In this document: positions 32,892-46,100 of the stretch, one piece after another
How positions within the stretch are numbered: position 1 is the first letter of the stretch
Layout: every line of letters starts with the position of its first letter
Assembly: GCA_034509925.1 (NCBI GenBank)
Contig: CM067531.1
Location: 4,682,001 to 4,746,000 of the forward strand
Origin: Hirudinaria manillensis
Lineage: Eukaryota; Annelida; Clitellata; Hirudinida; Hirudinidae
Direction of reading: 5' to 3'
Length of the DNA: 64,000 nucleotides
Notes under the pieces: generated by a model
What the model was told of the DNA's origin: nothing
The model's input: only the letters and a program-made list of their open reading frames with translations
Databases searched by the model: none
Translations under genes and position numbers: made by a program

Positions 32892-35481
32892 ACATGCGCA
32901 TGAGTGAATGCAGCTGCTAAAATTTAAAGAAATAACAAGTACAACCATGGTCTTCTGAACCATGACAAATATCAATGGGCAAGTTGTTGTCATACTTGGG
33001 TGGAAGTATTGGATGAGTGAGAGTCAAAAGACAACTTTAGCACCGAACCCAATCAGATTCTAACCTAACCTTAGCAAAACTTTACATAGGCCCTACCCTA
33101 TTCCCAACCCATTTCCTGACTCTGGAATGACAAATAGGTAAAACTTGTGTCTATGACTGCTGGTCATCGTGTATGTAAGCGTCGTGGAGAACTCTGTGTG
33201 CTGAGACGGAGAGGGAGTTAAAGCTGATGTGCTTCCCTCGGGGGCTAGTGGAGTGTTTCCAGATTAAGGTTCTCTGGGACAGTTCCTGCATATGGTTTAC
33301 CTGCAAAGGGTCAATCTGGAGGGAATATCGTTATGGTGCGAGTGTTGGCTCAGGAACGTCACGGAAAAGGCGAGACTACACTGTCCGCGGAGCTTGGCTC
33401 ATGTACGCGGTGGGGAGTAGGTGCACCGTCTATAGAGACATAGGGATGAGTTGGGGATTGTGCATTCTCCTTTGCACTAGTGGGAAGGTCGTGGACTTCG
33501 GGATGCTATGCGGACTCACAGTACGATCCAGTAGCCTATCAGCTCTAGATATTAAAAGTACAAGTATGCCCAACAAATTTGCCTAAGCAAAAGTTGAAGT
33601 ATGAGTTTAAAAAAAAATGTGCTCCAATAAAATAAAAAAGTTAGCAGCTTAAAGAAACTTTAAAAATAAAATTACTAAAGCTGCTGATCGTGCGTACCAA
33701 ACACTGCATGGTTTCATCGCGTTTCAAACGTTATTCAGTATGTAACCGTGCCAGGCGTAGCCAAGAATTTAACATTGATCGAGAATGGGGATGGCAGGAG
33801 ATACAAAAGTCATTCACTTGAGGTTCTAATTCTCCGAGTCCAGGGTGGGGGAGATTTCTCTCAAAGCCTTTTGTGGTTATTTGGTGAATATAATGCTTTC
33901 TATTCACTTTACTTTTTTTTTCTTTATGGCGAACAAATAACTAAGGCAAAAGTATTTCCTTGAAGAAAATCTTAAACAAAAGGATAAAAAATGTTTAATG
34001 ACATTTGCAATTGTCATTGTATCGTCGCTTTTTTATGCAAAGTCTGCCGATGCAAAACAAGGTTAACAGCCGATTTAGTGAAACTTTAAGTAAATTTTAT
34101 TATTTTTTTCTGTTACTGAAAAGTTGAGAAAATTCTTCCCCCTTTAGCTGAAACTATCCTTAATGTTATGCTGCCCATCAATGTCCTCATTTGTCATCAG
34201 CCCTGGATGGCTTCTGAATTTATCCAATTCCATCCTGGTTAAAATCCTTACAATAATAGACGGGAACTATCTATTTACAAGTAATTGCACTGTTTTCTTA
34301 AGTGTTTATTTGTCTTAGTGATGCGTCGGATCTGGATGAGGTATTTGTGCATAAACAAGTCTGGCACTCAAACCAAGTATCGCCGCGAGCAATGTTGATA
34401 TCCAATCATCGACTTAACTTTAACTTACTTACTTTACGTAATTCATTAATTCGCAAATTATTATTAAAACTTGGACGGAAATTTAAAACATGTCTTCTGG
34501 ACAATGGCGTTCCAACTACTGGTTCCACCCTCCCTTCCGGTTGATATCCCGATATGACGACATGACTCAAAATGGCATGATTCAAAATTCCGGAAAGCTT
34601 CTCAAAATATTTACTTTCATCGGATTACAAACAAATAAGTAATTTTAGATCGTGACTACGGTCAAGGGCTTTCACCTTATTAGAATGCCTATACAATGTA
34701 TTAGAGGGATTGAACTGTAAGCATAAGAATCAATAACATGTTACTTCATAACCCTAGCTTTAAAAGCTCATTTTTGCGTCAAATTTCAGATTTGTTTTAT
34801 TTTTTATGCCCTTAAAATGTCGCGCCCCGTTTGCTCCCATGCCAACAGGGGCTCCCTCCTTGCATCTGGAGTTGAATCAAATAGCTGCAACACATTCTTG
34901 TGAAGCGTGTTAATAGTCACGACGAAGACGATAATTACCTAATGACGATGATGATAATGATAATATTGGCAATAATAATAATAATAATAATAATAAATCA
35001 TATTCACAATATTAATAATAAATGTACCTTAAAAGTAATATAATAATATAATATTATATTCGGATACTACACACCAGTCGGCTTCTAAAAATCCATAAAT
35101 ATCCAATCGTTGGAGCGTTTCCAAATTTTTAATTTCTTCATCACAAGTGCGAAGTCATTATGACTTTCTCCGGAATAAAAAGTTGAATAATCAACAAGAA
35201 ATTGATAAAATCTTCGTTATCCAAAATTGCCTTCCAACTATTCGTTTTACTTTCTCAAGATTATGATTATGATTTCAGAGATCTGCCACAACTCGGTGAA
35301 GATAACAGCGACTATTTTTATTGGTTTTCACGTTCAGTTATGTTTTATTAGCTTACAAGCACATCTTCAAATTACAGTTTCGTTATAATTTTAAATACCA
35401 TTTGTTTTCATCGAATTCGATTCAGACAAGAGCACAACGAAGATTCAAATAATCCCATAAGTCCGTATGCAGTTAAAACTT
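32892..35481. other. Spacer between the small gene and the LIM-homeobox gene
   Basis: It contains the 3' region of the small gene and, at the right, the minus-strand 3' UTR of the LIM-homeobox gene. A distinctly GC-richer block lies at about 33150-33570 and is open on the plus strand for 119 codons with no recognisable domain. An (AAT)n microsatellite lies at about 34970-34998. No other gene was recognised. Confidence 0.45.
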
Positions 35482-36889
35482 TTAAGAATTCAAGAAGCCG
35501 CGCGCTAAATCCGTGAGAGCGGACGAGCTATCCTCCTCGTCGAATTGGTGCTGGTGACCCAGCGATGGAGTCGAAACGTCCGAAAGACTAGGAGACATGA
35601 GACTCTTCAGGGTCGATCTGTTCTGCCCGGAACCTTGCGGAGATTCCGAAGACGTGTGGCTCTTGTCCGTGATTGAAGAGGGTCCGTCATCCCTTGAGGA
35701 GAGGCCGTCTTCGCCTCTTTCCAAGTCTTGCTTCATCACGTTTCTTCTAAATTTGGCTCGAGCATTTTGGAACCAGACCTAATTTTTTTTGTGAAAGTAT
35801 CAATTAATTAAATAACGAATTGTCAAATAAACCCATCAAAATGCAACTCGTGCTGGCTTACCAACCAAAGATAGACAAAATATTAATGATTAATTTCAGT
35901 CATTTTTTCTGAGATAAAATTGCAACAGTTGACGTCAAAAGATAATTTGTTGAAGAATTTGGTAAAAGAAATATTTTTTTTTTTTAGAAACATTGTTCAA
36001 AATGATTGGGCTGGGAAGACTAGTACATTGAAATGCAAAAATGTATTCCATGCTAAAAGTTGATTTTCATTCAAAATGGGCAGAGAATTCTAAATATACA
36101 TCTGATAATCTCAGCATATCTTAGGTGAAACAAAATAGAGATCATACAACTTATTATATTGCTAACGAGCCATAATGACTGCGAATATAGGCACACAGGA
36201 CCAAACTTGGCATGCACCATGTTATTACAACTTGAACAAATGAAATTCACTTTTAAACGTTTGAATATCTTTTATTTATTATTCACATAAAGTGGCTTTC
36301 ATCATCATTCACCAACCTGCTATACAAATTATGACTTAAGACTATGAGTAATGACTAACGTAATTAGTTTGAAAGTATTCAAAAACTACAAAGTTCAAAG
36401 TACCTGTAAGACTCGTTTGGTTAGACCAGTTTTCTGTGCCAATTCCTTCAAATCCTTGGCATCGGGGTTGTGATTGACGGCAAAATAGTTTTTCATCGTA
36501 CGTAGTTGGTGGTGTTTGAACGACGTCCTGAGACGTTTCTGTCTGCTGTTGTTGGAGTTGTTGATGTTGTTGTTGTTGCTATAAACGCCGACCAAAGATT
36601 TACCCTCCTTCATGAATTGAAATTCTTCCCCTGCCAGGAAGTCGCCTGGATTGTTGTCGTCTGCTCAACAAGCAGTGAATTGTTAGCGAATTATTTTAAT
36701 AAATATTCCTTAAATGTGCCTTAATTCGGTCAGAATATTTGAAATCTACCTCCCTGGGTATTGGTCAGAGCCGAGGAGAGGGAAGAGCTACGAGGCCCCG
36801 TATGTTTTCTTATATTAATAAGTTTAAGTTTATAATTGGTCTAACGTCCATATTATATTACTACTAATAATAACAAAAACAACAACAAC

Positions 36890-36957
<68 letters not shown>

Positions 36958-37104
36958 CAATACCGCAACACATAGACAACTGTAGGCAAATAAAAAATAT
37001 AAGTCACGAAAGTACAGAAATGTTTTGTTTATTATAACCACATTTGTGCACTGATTTAACGAAAACAATTTTTTAATGTCTTGTATCTGACCCTATCCCA
37101 ACTC

Positions 37105-37137
<33 letters not shown>

Positions 37138-40100
37138 GTAGTAGTAGTATTACTATTATTTTTTTTTATTATTATTATTATTACGGTTTATTAGGCAACT
37201 TTTTTGACTTTTTTCCAAAAATTTAATATGGTTTTGGGAAGTTCCGAAATCTACATCAGCTGTTGAAAGTTCTTAAAGTACTGAGTTATTCCTAGTGCAA
37301 CGTGTAAATGTGTCTGAGCTTTAAAGCTATTTTTATTCCACAACATTTAAGCAGTTATTTTGTTTAATTAATTTTTAAAAAATAATAAAACTCTAAAAGC
37401 CGGTGAAAAATCATTTGAGAACTCACGAAAAACATATTGTTCGTCAAAGGGGTCCGTTGGCGGGAAGACAAACGAATCGTCTGCCGGCGTCTTTCTTTTC
37501 TTTGGCCGACACCTGACATTCTCAACGTAGTTGTAACCTGAATTCTGATTGGTCTGTAAATCAAACTCTTGAAGGCTGTGATTTGTCGTCGAGTCCAGAG
37601 AAGGCGGAGTGTTAAAATGAATGATGGGCTGAACGGAAGTGGTCACTGGATTCGAATCGATACAAAATGGCGGAGATTCTAGTTGAAGGGAAGCTGCTAG
37701 AGATTCGAAATGTGGTTTGCAATAGACGCGTCCTTCGATCTGTCCGTACTGCTGTCCTGAAGATATGGTCGTCAGACAAACAACGCACACGAAGCAAGAA
37801 ACGTGGAACAAATCCCGCTCTTTTGTACAGACAACGAACTCATCGGGTGATATGAATACTTCGCACTTTCTGCATCTTTTGCCAAAAAGTCTGCAAATGA
37901 ATTATAAAGAGGGTTTTGTTGAAATCAAATCATGAAAGATAAATCCAATCGATCGAACATTTTTAATCCGCGAATTGATTGTCAGGAGAAGTGAGGCCTC
38001 AAAATGAATTAAAATTCAAATGAATATAGGAGACGATGCTTAATAAAAGTCATCAGTGAGAATTACACAAAAAAAAAATAACAAATAATAAATCTGATAA
38101 TATACATTTAAAAATTATAAAGAAATAAATAAATTAAAAAACAGAGGAAGCGAAGGACATGCAGGAGGGGCTGTTTACGCATCAGCGGAGGGTACACTTC
38201 AAACTCCGGAGGGACTTCTTTCGAGCAGAAAGTTTGAAAAAAACTTTGAATGACAAACCAGTCGAGTGCGTTGTTGTATCGTGACAACAATACTCTGACA
38301 AGTGGGTTTTCACATCTTAATCAGAGCGGAGTGCATCAGGTTTTTGTTTGTTTTTCTTTCCTCTTTGACATGAAATGGTCGCACTTTACAAATACTCATC
38401 GGTTCTTAATCCCCTCTCGTGTCGACGACGACGACGACAACGATTATGATAACGATCTTTAGAGTCATTTGCTGTGACAACGTTGTTAACGTTTATCTCG
38501 GCTCTCTACTTTAGTAACGAGGATATTAGTAAACATGTGATTATACAGGTATTTACAGGTTGATGGTCATAATTGAAATAATAATATAAATTAAATATTA
38601 AATTAAAATTAAAATATTAAATTAAAAATATAAATTATTAGTAATACAATCAAATAGAATCATTGATAATAATGTGGAAATGCAAGAAACGCGACGAAGT
38701 GCCAACCAATCAAAGGAAGGGTTCCATAATTAGTCGTGCATGCGAATCATTCTTCCGTGGCATTAATTCAGCGTGACACGATCGAACCAATCGAGGGATG
38801 GTCACAATTAGGTCGATTTGAGGTCAACCTCTGACGTCACAAAAGATGGAAATTGAAGCCGAGTGAACGACTTTGGCCAACTTCCAGATGGAAGATGATT
38901 CCATCTCATTGAATTTGATTGAATGATGATGATGATGATGATGATGGTAGTAGTGGTGATGATGATGACAGTAGTAGTGATGGTGGTTGTGATGATGATG
39001 ATGATCTGAAAGCTTCTGAAATACAACGAAGATGGGAACCAGATGCATGACAGTGGCTATATTAATGTTGTTTTATGCCAGCCAGGAGACAAAATGATTT
39101 AGAGACCAAATTTAAGCTTTTGAAGGAAATTTATCAATAAATTACTTTTTTTTTCTAAATTTGCTGAAGAACAACGTCTTGAACGTTACGTGCTGATTTG
39201 TTTACAGTGTGAAATTGTTTCTCGTTCGAAGCGTTCTTTTTTTTAACAATTTTAAAAAGAATTACAAAAAATTACAAAAAATTGCAAAAAATTGATTCGA
39301 TTTTCAAAAACAAAACGTCTCAGAGTCGTCTCAACAAAATCTAAGTAAAAAAAATCTTCAAACATCGATGGGAAATTAATGAAAATCATAGCTTTTAAAG
39401 ACGATGAAGCGAAGGAGTAGATGGAAATGACAAATATTTCTTCCTGATGTCAATGCATAGAAATCTTCTCTCAACAAGAGTCGTGCATCCAATAATGGAG
39501 GTCATAAAGCAACATCGTTCTCCATCAGCAACTTCTGAGAGGCCAGTCATGCCTGAGAATCCATTTCTAATTAGTTTCCAGTTTTCTTCTAACTTTTTCC
39601 CAAATTAAAGATCGCAAGATGTTTTTATGCTGCAATTAGGCTGTCGTTATCCGCTTCCCAGCACCTTTAGACGCGTTGAAGACATCTGCGTAAGGACTGG
39701 AACGGTCTCCCGATTTGGGTCTTCGTTTTCGCATTTTCAATTTTTCATTTTTCAAAACCTTTCTCACTTTCTCACAATCGTACGATCGTCTCTCAAGACG
39801 GCAACGTGTCGCTTCAAGATCGTAATTGGCCGAACGGTGGAGAATGCTTGACTCCACAGGCGAACAAAGTCTCCACAACCTCTTCGCATTCCAAATCAAC
39901 CGAGTGTGAAACTTGAAAGGGAAACCTCCCGCGGCCTAGACTTTTTCATTTCTAGTTCGTCCATTGTTCCCGAGGTCTGCATACGCTCTTCGTACGCATT
40001 TTGTACTCATTGTTCGACCACATTTCGACCCGCTTTCACCGTTGCTCGACCAACAAACGAATCCATTTTGACAGAGTGTACTTCAAATCCAAACAACTCA

Positions 40101-40906
40101 CAATGCCAGTCACTTCTTAGCTGATGACTCGGCTCTCCGTGGGCGCCACTTTATTCAAACAAGCGTGACAAAAGGTGCTCGGATACCCCCCCGTGAGGCG
40201 CTGAAATCACGTGCGATTGATGCACCTTCTCGACATCTCCGACGACAAATCCAGAGCAGGGGTAACGAACGACCTAGGAAAGTTCAAAGTTCAAACGAAG
40301 AGGTCTTCAATCGAACCTCGTTCACGCCTAAATTCCAGTCTACGGATTTTTTTCCAAGAGCGTGCATTCCATGGCAAGTTTGGATGCCTCTTTCCTTCAT
40401 GCTTGGTTGCCCCGTGACACGGTCGGATGGTCGGAGTGTCGCGAAATAGCACACACCTGGCATGGACGAAAGCAGGTGTTGCACTTGTTCGAGAGTTTAG
40501 GAAGATGTTACCTCCACTTTCGTTTCAGAGTTTATAAGGTTCAGAGTTTTACTTTCAGTTTTATTTGAGAATTTAGGAAAATATTACTTTCACTTCTGTT
40601 CTCTGCTCGAAACTTTGACCTCAACAACACGAAAATAACGTATAAATAAATTCCAACGTCAACAACTTACAATCAATTCCCATCGTAATGTAAACGGGCA
40701 GAATTTGAAATTAATTAAGATAAATATATTGTTTTAATTTTTTTTTAAATAATTTAAAAACTTTAAAATTGTTCTGTTGCTGTTTGTTTGTTTGACAATA
40801 TCAAACGAGCCAAAAAGTTTTAAAAAATAATTAAAAACTCCTTTGACGTGGATGTTAGAATTTGTTACTTTTTACCAAAAATAAGAGGAGACAAGTTAAT
40901 AAGAAG

Positions 40907-40982
<76 letters not shown>

Positions 40983-42620
40983 TTTGTTGTTGTTGTTGTT
41001 GTTGTTGTTATTATTATTATTATTTATTTATTTTTATTATTAGTAGTAGTAGTATTGATATTATTAATAACGATCTTCCTTATAAGCAATCGCTTCGTGA
41101 ATCTGTGAAATGCCACTCAAGAGAATCGTCAAAATTCCAAATTTCTGAATATCTTTACAATTTTATATTTATTTACGAATAAGATTTAATAAAATATTTG
41201 AACGAATATTCGTTTGGTTTTCAAATAAATCCTTTTCACGTCATAAATCAATAATGGCACAAAGAGACATTAAGAGGGACAAATAAAATGGAGAAGTGGT
41301 CACATAAATTACTTAAAGAGTTTGTACGTTGTGGAGACGTCCCAATTAATCTTGAGACACGTCGACACAAGCGCACGCGAGCACAACCACGCATCTCCTC
41401 GTGTGCATGCATTTCACGGTTTCAATCATTCAACAAATGACTTTCAATCGCCAACCCTCTTTCAATCAAACCTTTTCACCAACCAACCAACCAACCATCA
41501 ATCCATCCTCAAACGTCGATCAATCAAGTCCCACAAAAAATACTCGAGAAATTAAAAAGCAACAATTCAATTGTTGTTCTTAGACGCGCTGCCAAAGGAT
41601 GACTTCATTCATTCACAGCCATCCACCCATCCATCCATCCACCCATCCGTCCATTCATCCGCCCATCCATCCATCTATCCGCCCACCCATCCATCCACCT
41701 AGCCAACCAGCCATCCATCCATCCACCCATAGCTCTTCATTCACAAGTTCAAGTTCATTAATTTTCTTCCACAAGCAACTCAAACGAAATATCAATTACA
41801 ATTGCCATTCAACTATCTATAATTGACATCCACAATTCACATTTGAATATTTAATAATCGATATTTGAATATTCAATGACTGGTATTTGAATATTTATAA
41901 TTGATATTTGAATAATCATTCAAGCCATTCTTGAAACGAAAGGTCGTCTCAGAGAAGAAGAAATAATTGGCATCGAGGGAGACACGAGGGAGGTTTGTCT
42001 TCTTCAATCGCCTTCAATCACTGATTGAAACAACCGTGACCGATTGAAAGGTTAAAGAATCATTTTCATATCAGAACAAGTTCAGTGATAAGAACTGCCA
42101 TTATCTTCAGCAACATATGATTATGCCGTAACAAGAGTCTCTGAGGATGACCACGTTGAATGTCTCGCGTGTCGTTGTGCATGTGTGCGTGTGTGCGCGT
42201 GCGCTTGTGTCCGTGTTTTGTTTATTGTATTTCATGTTTATTAATGCCTATTTGTTTTTAATAAAATTATATTTAATTATTATAAATCAATTCTTATTTA
42301 ATTTCTTTTGACGATGAAAATTTTAAAAATAAATCAAATAATTCCTAAAAACAAAATCAATGATTTAAGCAGTAAATGCACACAAGTTAACAAGTTAGTG
42401 TCCAGTTAAGTACTCAACACGATTTAAGAGTCTATTTTAGACGTCACCTGGGCGTTGTGATGTCACGAATTATGTAAATTAATGACTAAATATTTATTAA
42501 ATTCAACAAAAAAGGGTAATAAATAGAATAATTAATGACATTTACATCAAATCAATGTTTATTCATAAACAAAACCATCAACTGAAGACAATTTAAGCCT
42601 CTCACGATCCATCAAACGGA

Positions 42621-42652
<32 letters not shown>

Positions 42653-43139
42653 ACGACAACAATAGATGTTGATGATGATGAGAATTATGAACTATGAAAC
42701 GCCAACACGTTTTCAACATTTAATCGAATTATTTACTAAATAATGAAATTAATCGAATTATTTACCGCCAAATGACGAAAACAAAGGCAGACGAAAGACT
42801 GTCAAAATATCGTGGAAAGCAAAAAGGAAAAAAGAACCTTTTGTGGTCGTGACAGCAACAGAAGATCTTGTCCTCGCTGACGATGCACTTCGATCCAAAG
42901 TCGAGCGAGTCCCCGCACTCGTAGCATCTCAGGCACTGCATGGAACTGTGCCACTGAAGTCCTCCGGCTGCCAGGAATTCACGGTCGTGGATCGACTCGC
43001 CGCATCCACGGCACCAGGGATCGCCCCTCTTCGTGGCTCTCCTCTGTTGGTCCTGGAGACTGCTTCTGGAGTTGAACTGCCTGTCCGAAGCCATGCGGGC
43101 AGAATCCGTGCTGGTTCTGGCCTGAGTTTCCAGAATCAT
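35482..43139 (-). CDS. ap: LIM-homeobox transcription factor, apterous/Lhx2/9 class
   Basis: Four exons, 42838-43139, 37427-37890, 36404-36660 and 35482-35778, keep phase and give 439 residues. LIM1 spans about 43-98 (CRGC, WH, CLRCYEC) and LIM2 about 107-165 ([21 protein letters not shown]). The homeodomain at about 294-353 contains [33 protein letters not shown] and [13 protein letters not shown]. These are diagnostic of apterous/Lhx2/9, including the splice inside helix 3 before VWFQN. Known members specify neuronal identity and dorsal appendage or limb fate in the nucleus, together with Chip/Ldb. LIM1 has four residues instead of two between its zinc-binding His and the following Cys. The 5-kb first intron and 43-47 kb upstream region probably hold enhancers. 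An upstream non-coding exon is possible. Confidence 0.92.
36885..37182 (-). repeat. (AAT)n and (ATT)n arrays in a LIM-homeobox intron
   Basis: About 70 bp of AAT units (36885-36953) and, after 150 bp, about 75 bp of interrupted ATT units (37108-37182) lie in the intron between the LIM2 and homeodomain exons. The two arrays are inverted relative to each other and could form a hairpin in the transcript. Confidence 0.75.
37891..42837 (-). other. First intron of the LIM-homeobox gene
   Basis: A 4.9-kb intron with a GATGAT array at 38924-39006, a long (ATT)n/(TTG)n array at about 40909-41060, a CCAT/CCAC-type array at about 41620-41725 and CATCAT at about 42624-42650. A less AT-rich stretch at about 39600-40560 carries short open frames on both strands but no recognisable protein. 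Confidence 0.5.
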
Positions 43140-46100
43140 GGCTTTACGATGGTTTTTTGAGATTTTTGATGAATTCGATGTTGTGTCTTTACGTCGCTCT
43201 TGGTGGGTCGTTGCAGATGCTGGGGAAGACTTTTAGTTTGAGATACAAGCAATGAAAATGTATGCAATGATAATGCATGCAATGAAAATGTATGCAATGA
43301 TAATGCATGCAATGAAAATGTATGCAATGATAATGCATGCAATGATAACGCATGCAATGATAGTAATGATATCACAAAAGACTTATCGCTCGGTCACGCT
43401 TAATAAAACCCCGAAGCATATGTTTTCAGCCCACGAATGCAAATCAAAAGTTGATAAGAACTCATTCTCACTTTGCTCATTCCGTTATCAACGTACTTAT
43501 GTCATCATCTACAGTCGATCATTATCATCACCGCCATCAACTTCTTCTTCCTCATCACCATCGCCTACGTCGCACAGCCATCACCATCATCACCATCATC
43601 ACCATCATCACCATCGTCGTCATCATCGTCGTCGTCGTCGTCGTCAGCCTGAGACAACTCTTAATTTTAGGTTTGTATTTATGAAGCGGTGCCAAATTGA
43701 TAAATAAACTTCATTATGAATCATTTTGAATCCATTCGTTGCACGAAGAAGCATTCATTTTCATACATCATCGAATTGTTTACGAAAGTAATTATTAATA
43801 TGATGTATAATAATAATTTATTATTTATTTATTATTTTATTATTCGTAATGTAATGCCGATAATTTCTATGGAAATAATCCATATGATGCAGGCAGATCT
43901 GATTAATTCGCATTGGCACTCTAATTCTGAACGTCGGCGATTCGATGATGATGATGATGATGAAGACAAATAGAAAATAAATAAATAAATTAATTAATTA
44001 ATTAATTAAAAAGGAGGAGTTTTAATAAAAAATAGGAGCAGCACAGGACAGACCCACCACACAGCAAGGACATCACATCCATCAGACGTCTGCACTTCGC
44101 GAACTAACTCAAAATAAACTCAGAAATTTTGTGTCGAAATTGAATGAAATTCTTTACTTTTATTCGATTTATTTGTCTTTTTATTTTAAAAGAAAAGAAG
44201 GCATTTGCAGAAGAACGTGTCGAGGGAAGACCGTTGAATGACAGAGTCGGTGTTTGTCGGATTTTCCGAGTACTTTGTTTGTTACTTTCAATTTCAACGG
44301 TCATTGAGTCCGTGCGAATGACATGAAAATCCTCTGTGACAAGACCTGCTTAGCAGCTTTATGAACCAGCAAAACCTAAGAAGGATGGTTCCCTCGTAAG
44401 TCTGAGAATCGCGTCAGTAAAGATATTTCGCTAATCCCTCCTGGGTTATTAAGAAGATTCGCTGAAATCCCCTTTCGATAACATTTCGAACGGTAACATT
44501 TAGGATATTATTATTATAAGCCATTTCAAGTTCTTTGGTTCTTCTAACTTTTCGGGACGGACTTTGGCTCTCTTTTTTTTTTGTTGGAATCGCGAGTGAG
44601 TTTGTAATTTTATCCTTCGGGTTGTGAGTGCCAAGCCACGTTTTACGAGCGACAACAGCTTCTCAACAACTCAACAAAACTCGATGCAACAAAAATGAAT
44701 TTAACGAGATCTAAAAGAGAAAGACTCACCCTTATGCGTCTGATTTCCACGAGTCGAAGATGTTAAAATCCAGAGCTATGTTTGGACATCGGCTTTGGCA
44801 TCAATTTGTCATTCTCCAAGACTGAAGACAAAACGGCTCGTACACTACTAATTGTTTCCCCTGCGGTTAAATATCAGACAAAATACGAGACGTTTAAAAA
44901 CTTAAAAGGACTTCCACGCTCTTCAAACTAAGAAATCACGGTCTCAATCACCATATGGAGGTCTGCAACTTTAACAAGCTTCGATGCGATTGGACGAATT
45001 TATGAAAGCCATTTTCCCATTGGTTCCTGGCACATCGAAGGTGGAGCCAGCAGAACGACATGGACAGAATATAAAATGCTTTCTACCGATACGACGGTCG
45101 GATTCTTGTCTTCGATAAACATTTGTCATTCGCGGAACCCAAAGCTATTCATCACCGGGCAGGTACTCGTGACGTAACGATGACGTAACCTGTCATCGGC
45201 AGAAGTTGTTTGGATGCACAGCGAGGAAGATTATAAGTGGTTCCAACAGCTTTTAACTCTTCCGTCCCATCGTGAGTTGATGCGTGAATGTTTGGAGAAG
45301 CACCAAATGATCAACCATTATGATAGTAATGATGATGATCATGATGATGGTGGTGGTGATGATAACGATGGCAATGACGATGACGACGACGACGATGATG
45401 AACTACCTGGTCTTCGATCTTTTCAACATCACCAACTGGGTTTGAAAAACTGGGCACTTAAAAACTTAACCAATCGGATGGCTTCGATGACTCACAACTC
45501 GAAATAAAAGTAACGAGAAAAACTTTTTGGCGGTAACTTAATACGTCAGTGCCCATGCTTCGTTGACAGATTTTGATGGCCTTTGTTGGAAAAAGTTGTT
45601 TTGAGGAGAGATGTTGATGATGTGGGGGGAGAGGAGAGCGTGGTTGATGTTCGTGCGTGCATAACATCTGTTACACGTTCAGTGTAAACACGTGTGAAAG
45701 TTCCTACGTCGGATGTCAGAAGGTGGCGTAAAAATCTTACGCAAGGTGCTTGTGTCGTAACGTCACGCTCGAGTGACCATCCGTGGAAGCGTCCAGCAGG
45801 GCCGTCGAGACCCCCGGAAAGGCATTTCACTGAAAAGGATGGTGGTTCGCCGTCGGATAGAATGAAACTCGGAGCTCCAGAGCAGGCCACTCGACTTCGT
45901 CCTCATAAAAAGCGACCGTGGTTACTTTTTGAGAGGCATCAACAAAGAGGCCTCCGTGCAAGCATTTGGAGAGCACATTCCGAAGATATCGAGTTCTGTT
46001 TGTTGCCACTCACGGCGAACAACACGGGAAGATGGAGCGTCGGGGAGATGGATTTTCTCCACGGCATCTACTCTCGCAGGTCATTATTGTTCCGATGGAA

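Noticed and set aside
40848-41182. Hydrophobic poly-Ile and poly-Tyr open frames
   Set aside because: Direct products of the (ATT)n/(TTG)n microsatellite in the LIM-homeobox intron.
43515-43650. CAT-rich array considered as a CRISPR-like or regulatory array
   Set aside because: It is a simple CAT/CGT microsatellite without spacers.
45214-45507. 97-codon acidic frame starting MHSEEDYKWF
   Set aside because: Its acidic core is a GAT/GAC microsatellite and the flanks show no domain or splice continuity. I leave it as unproven.
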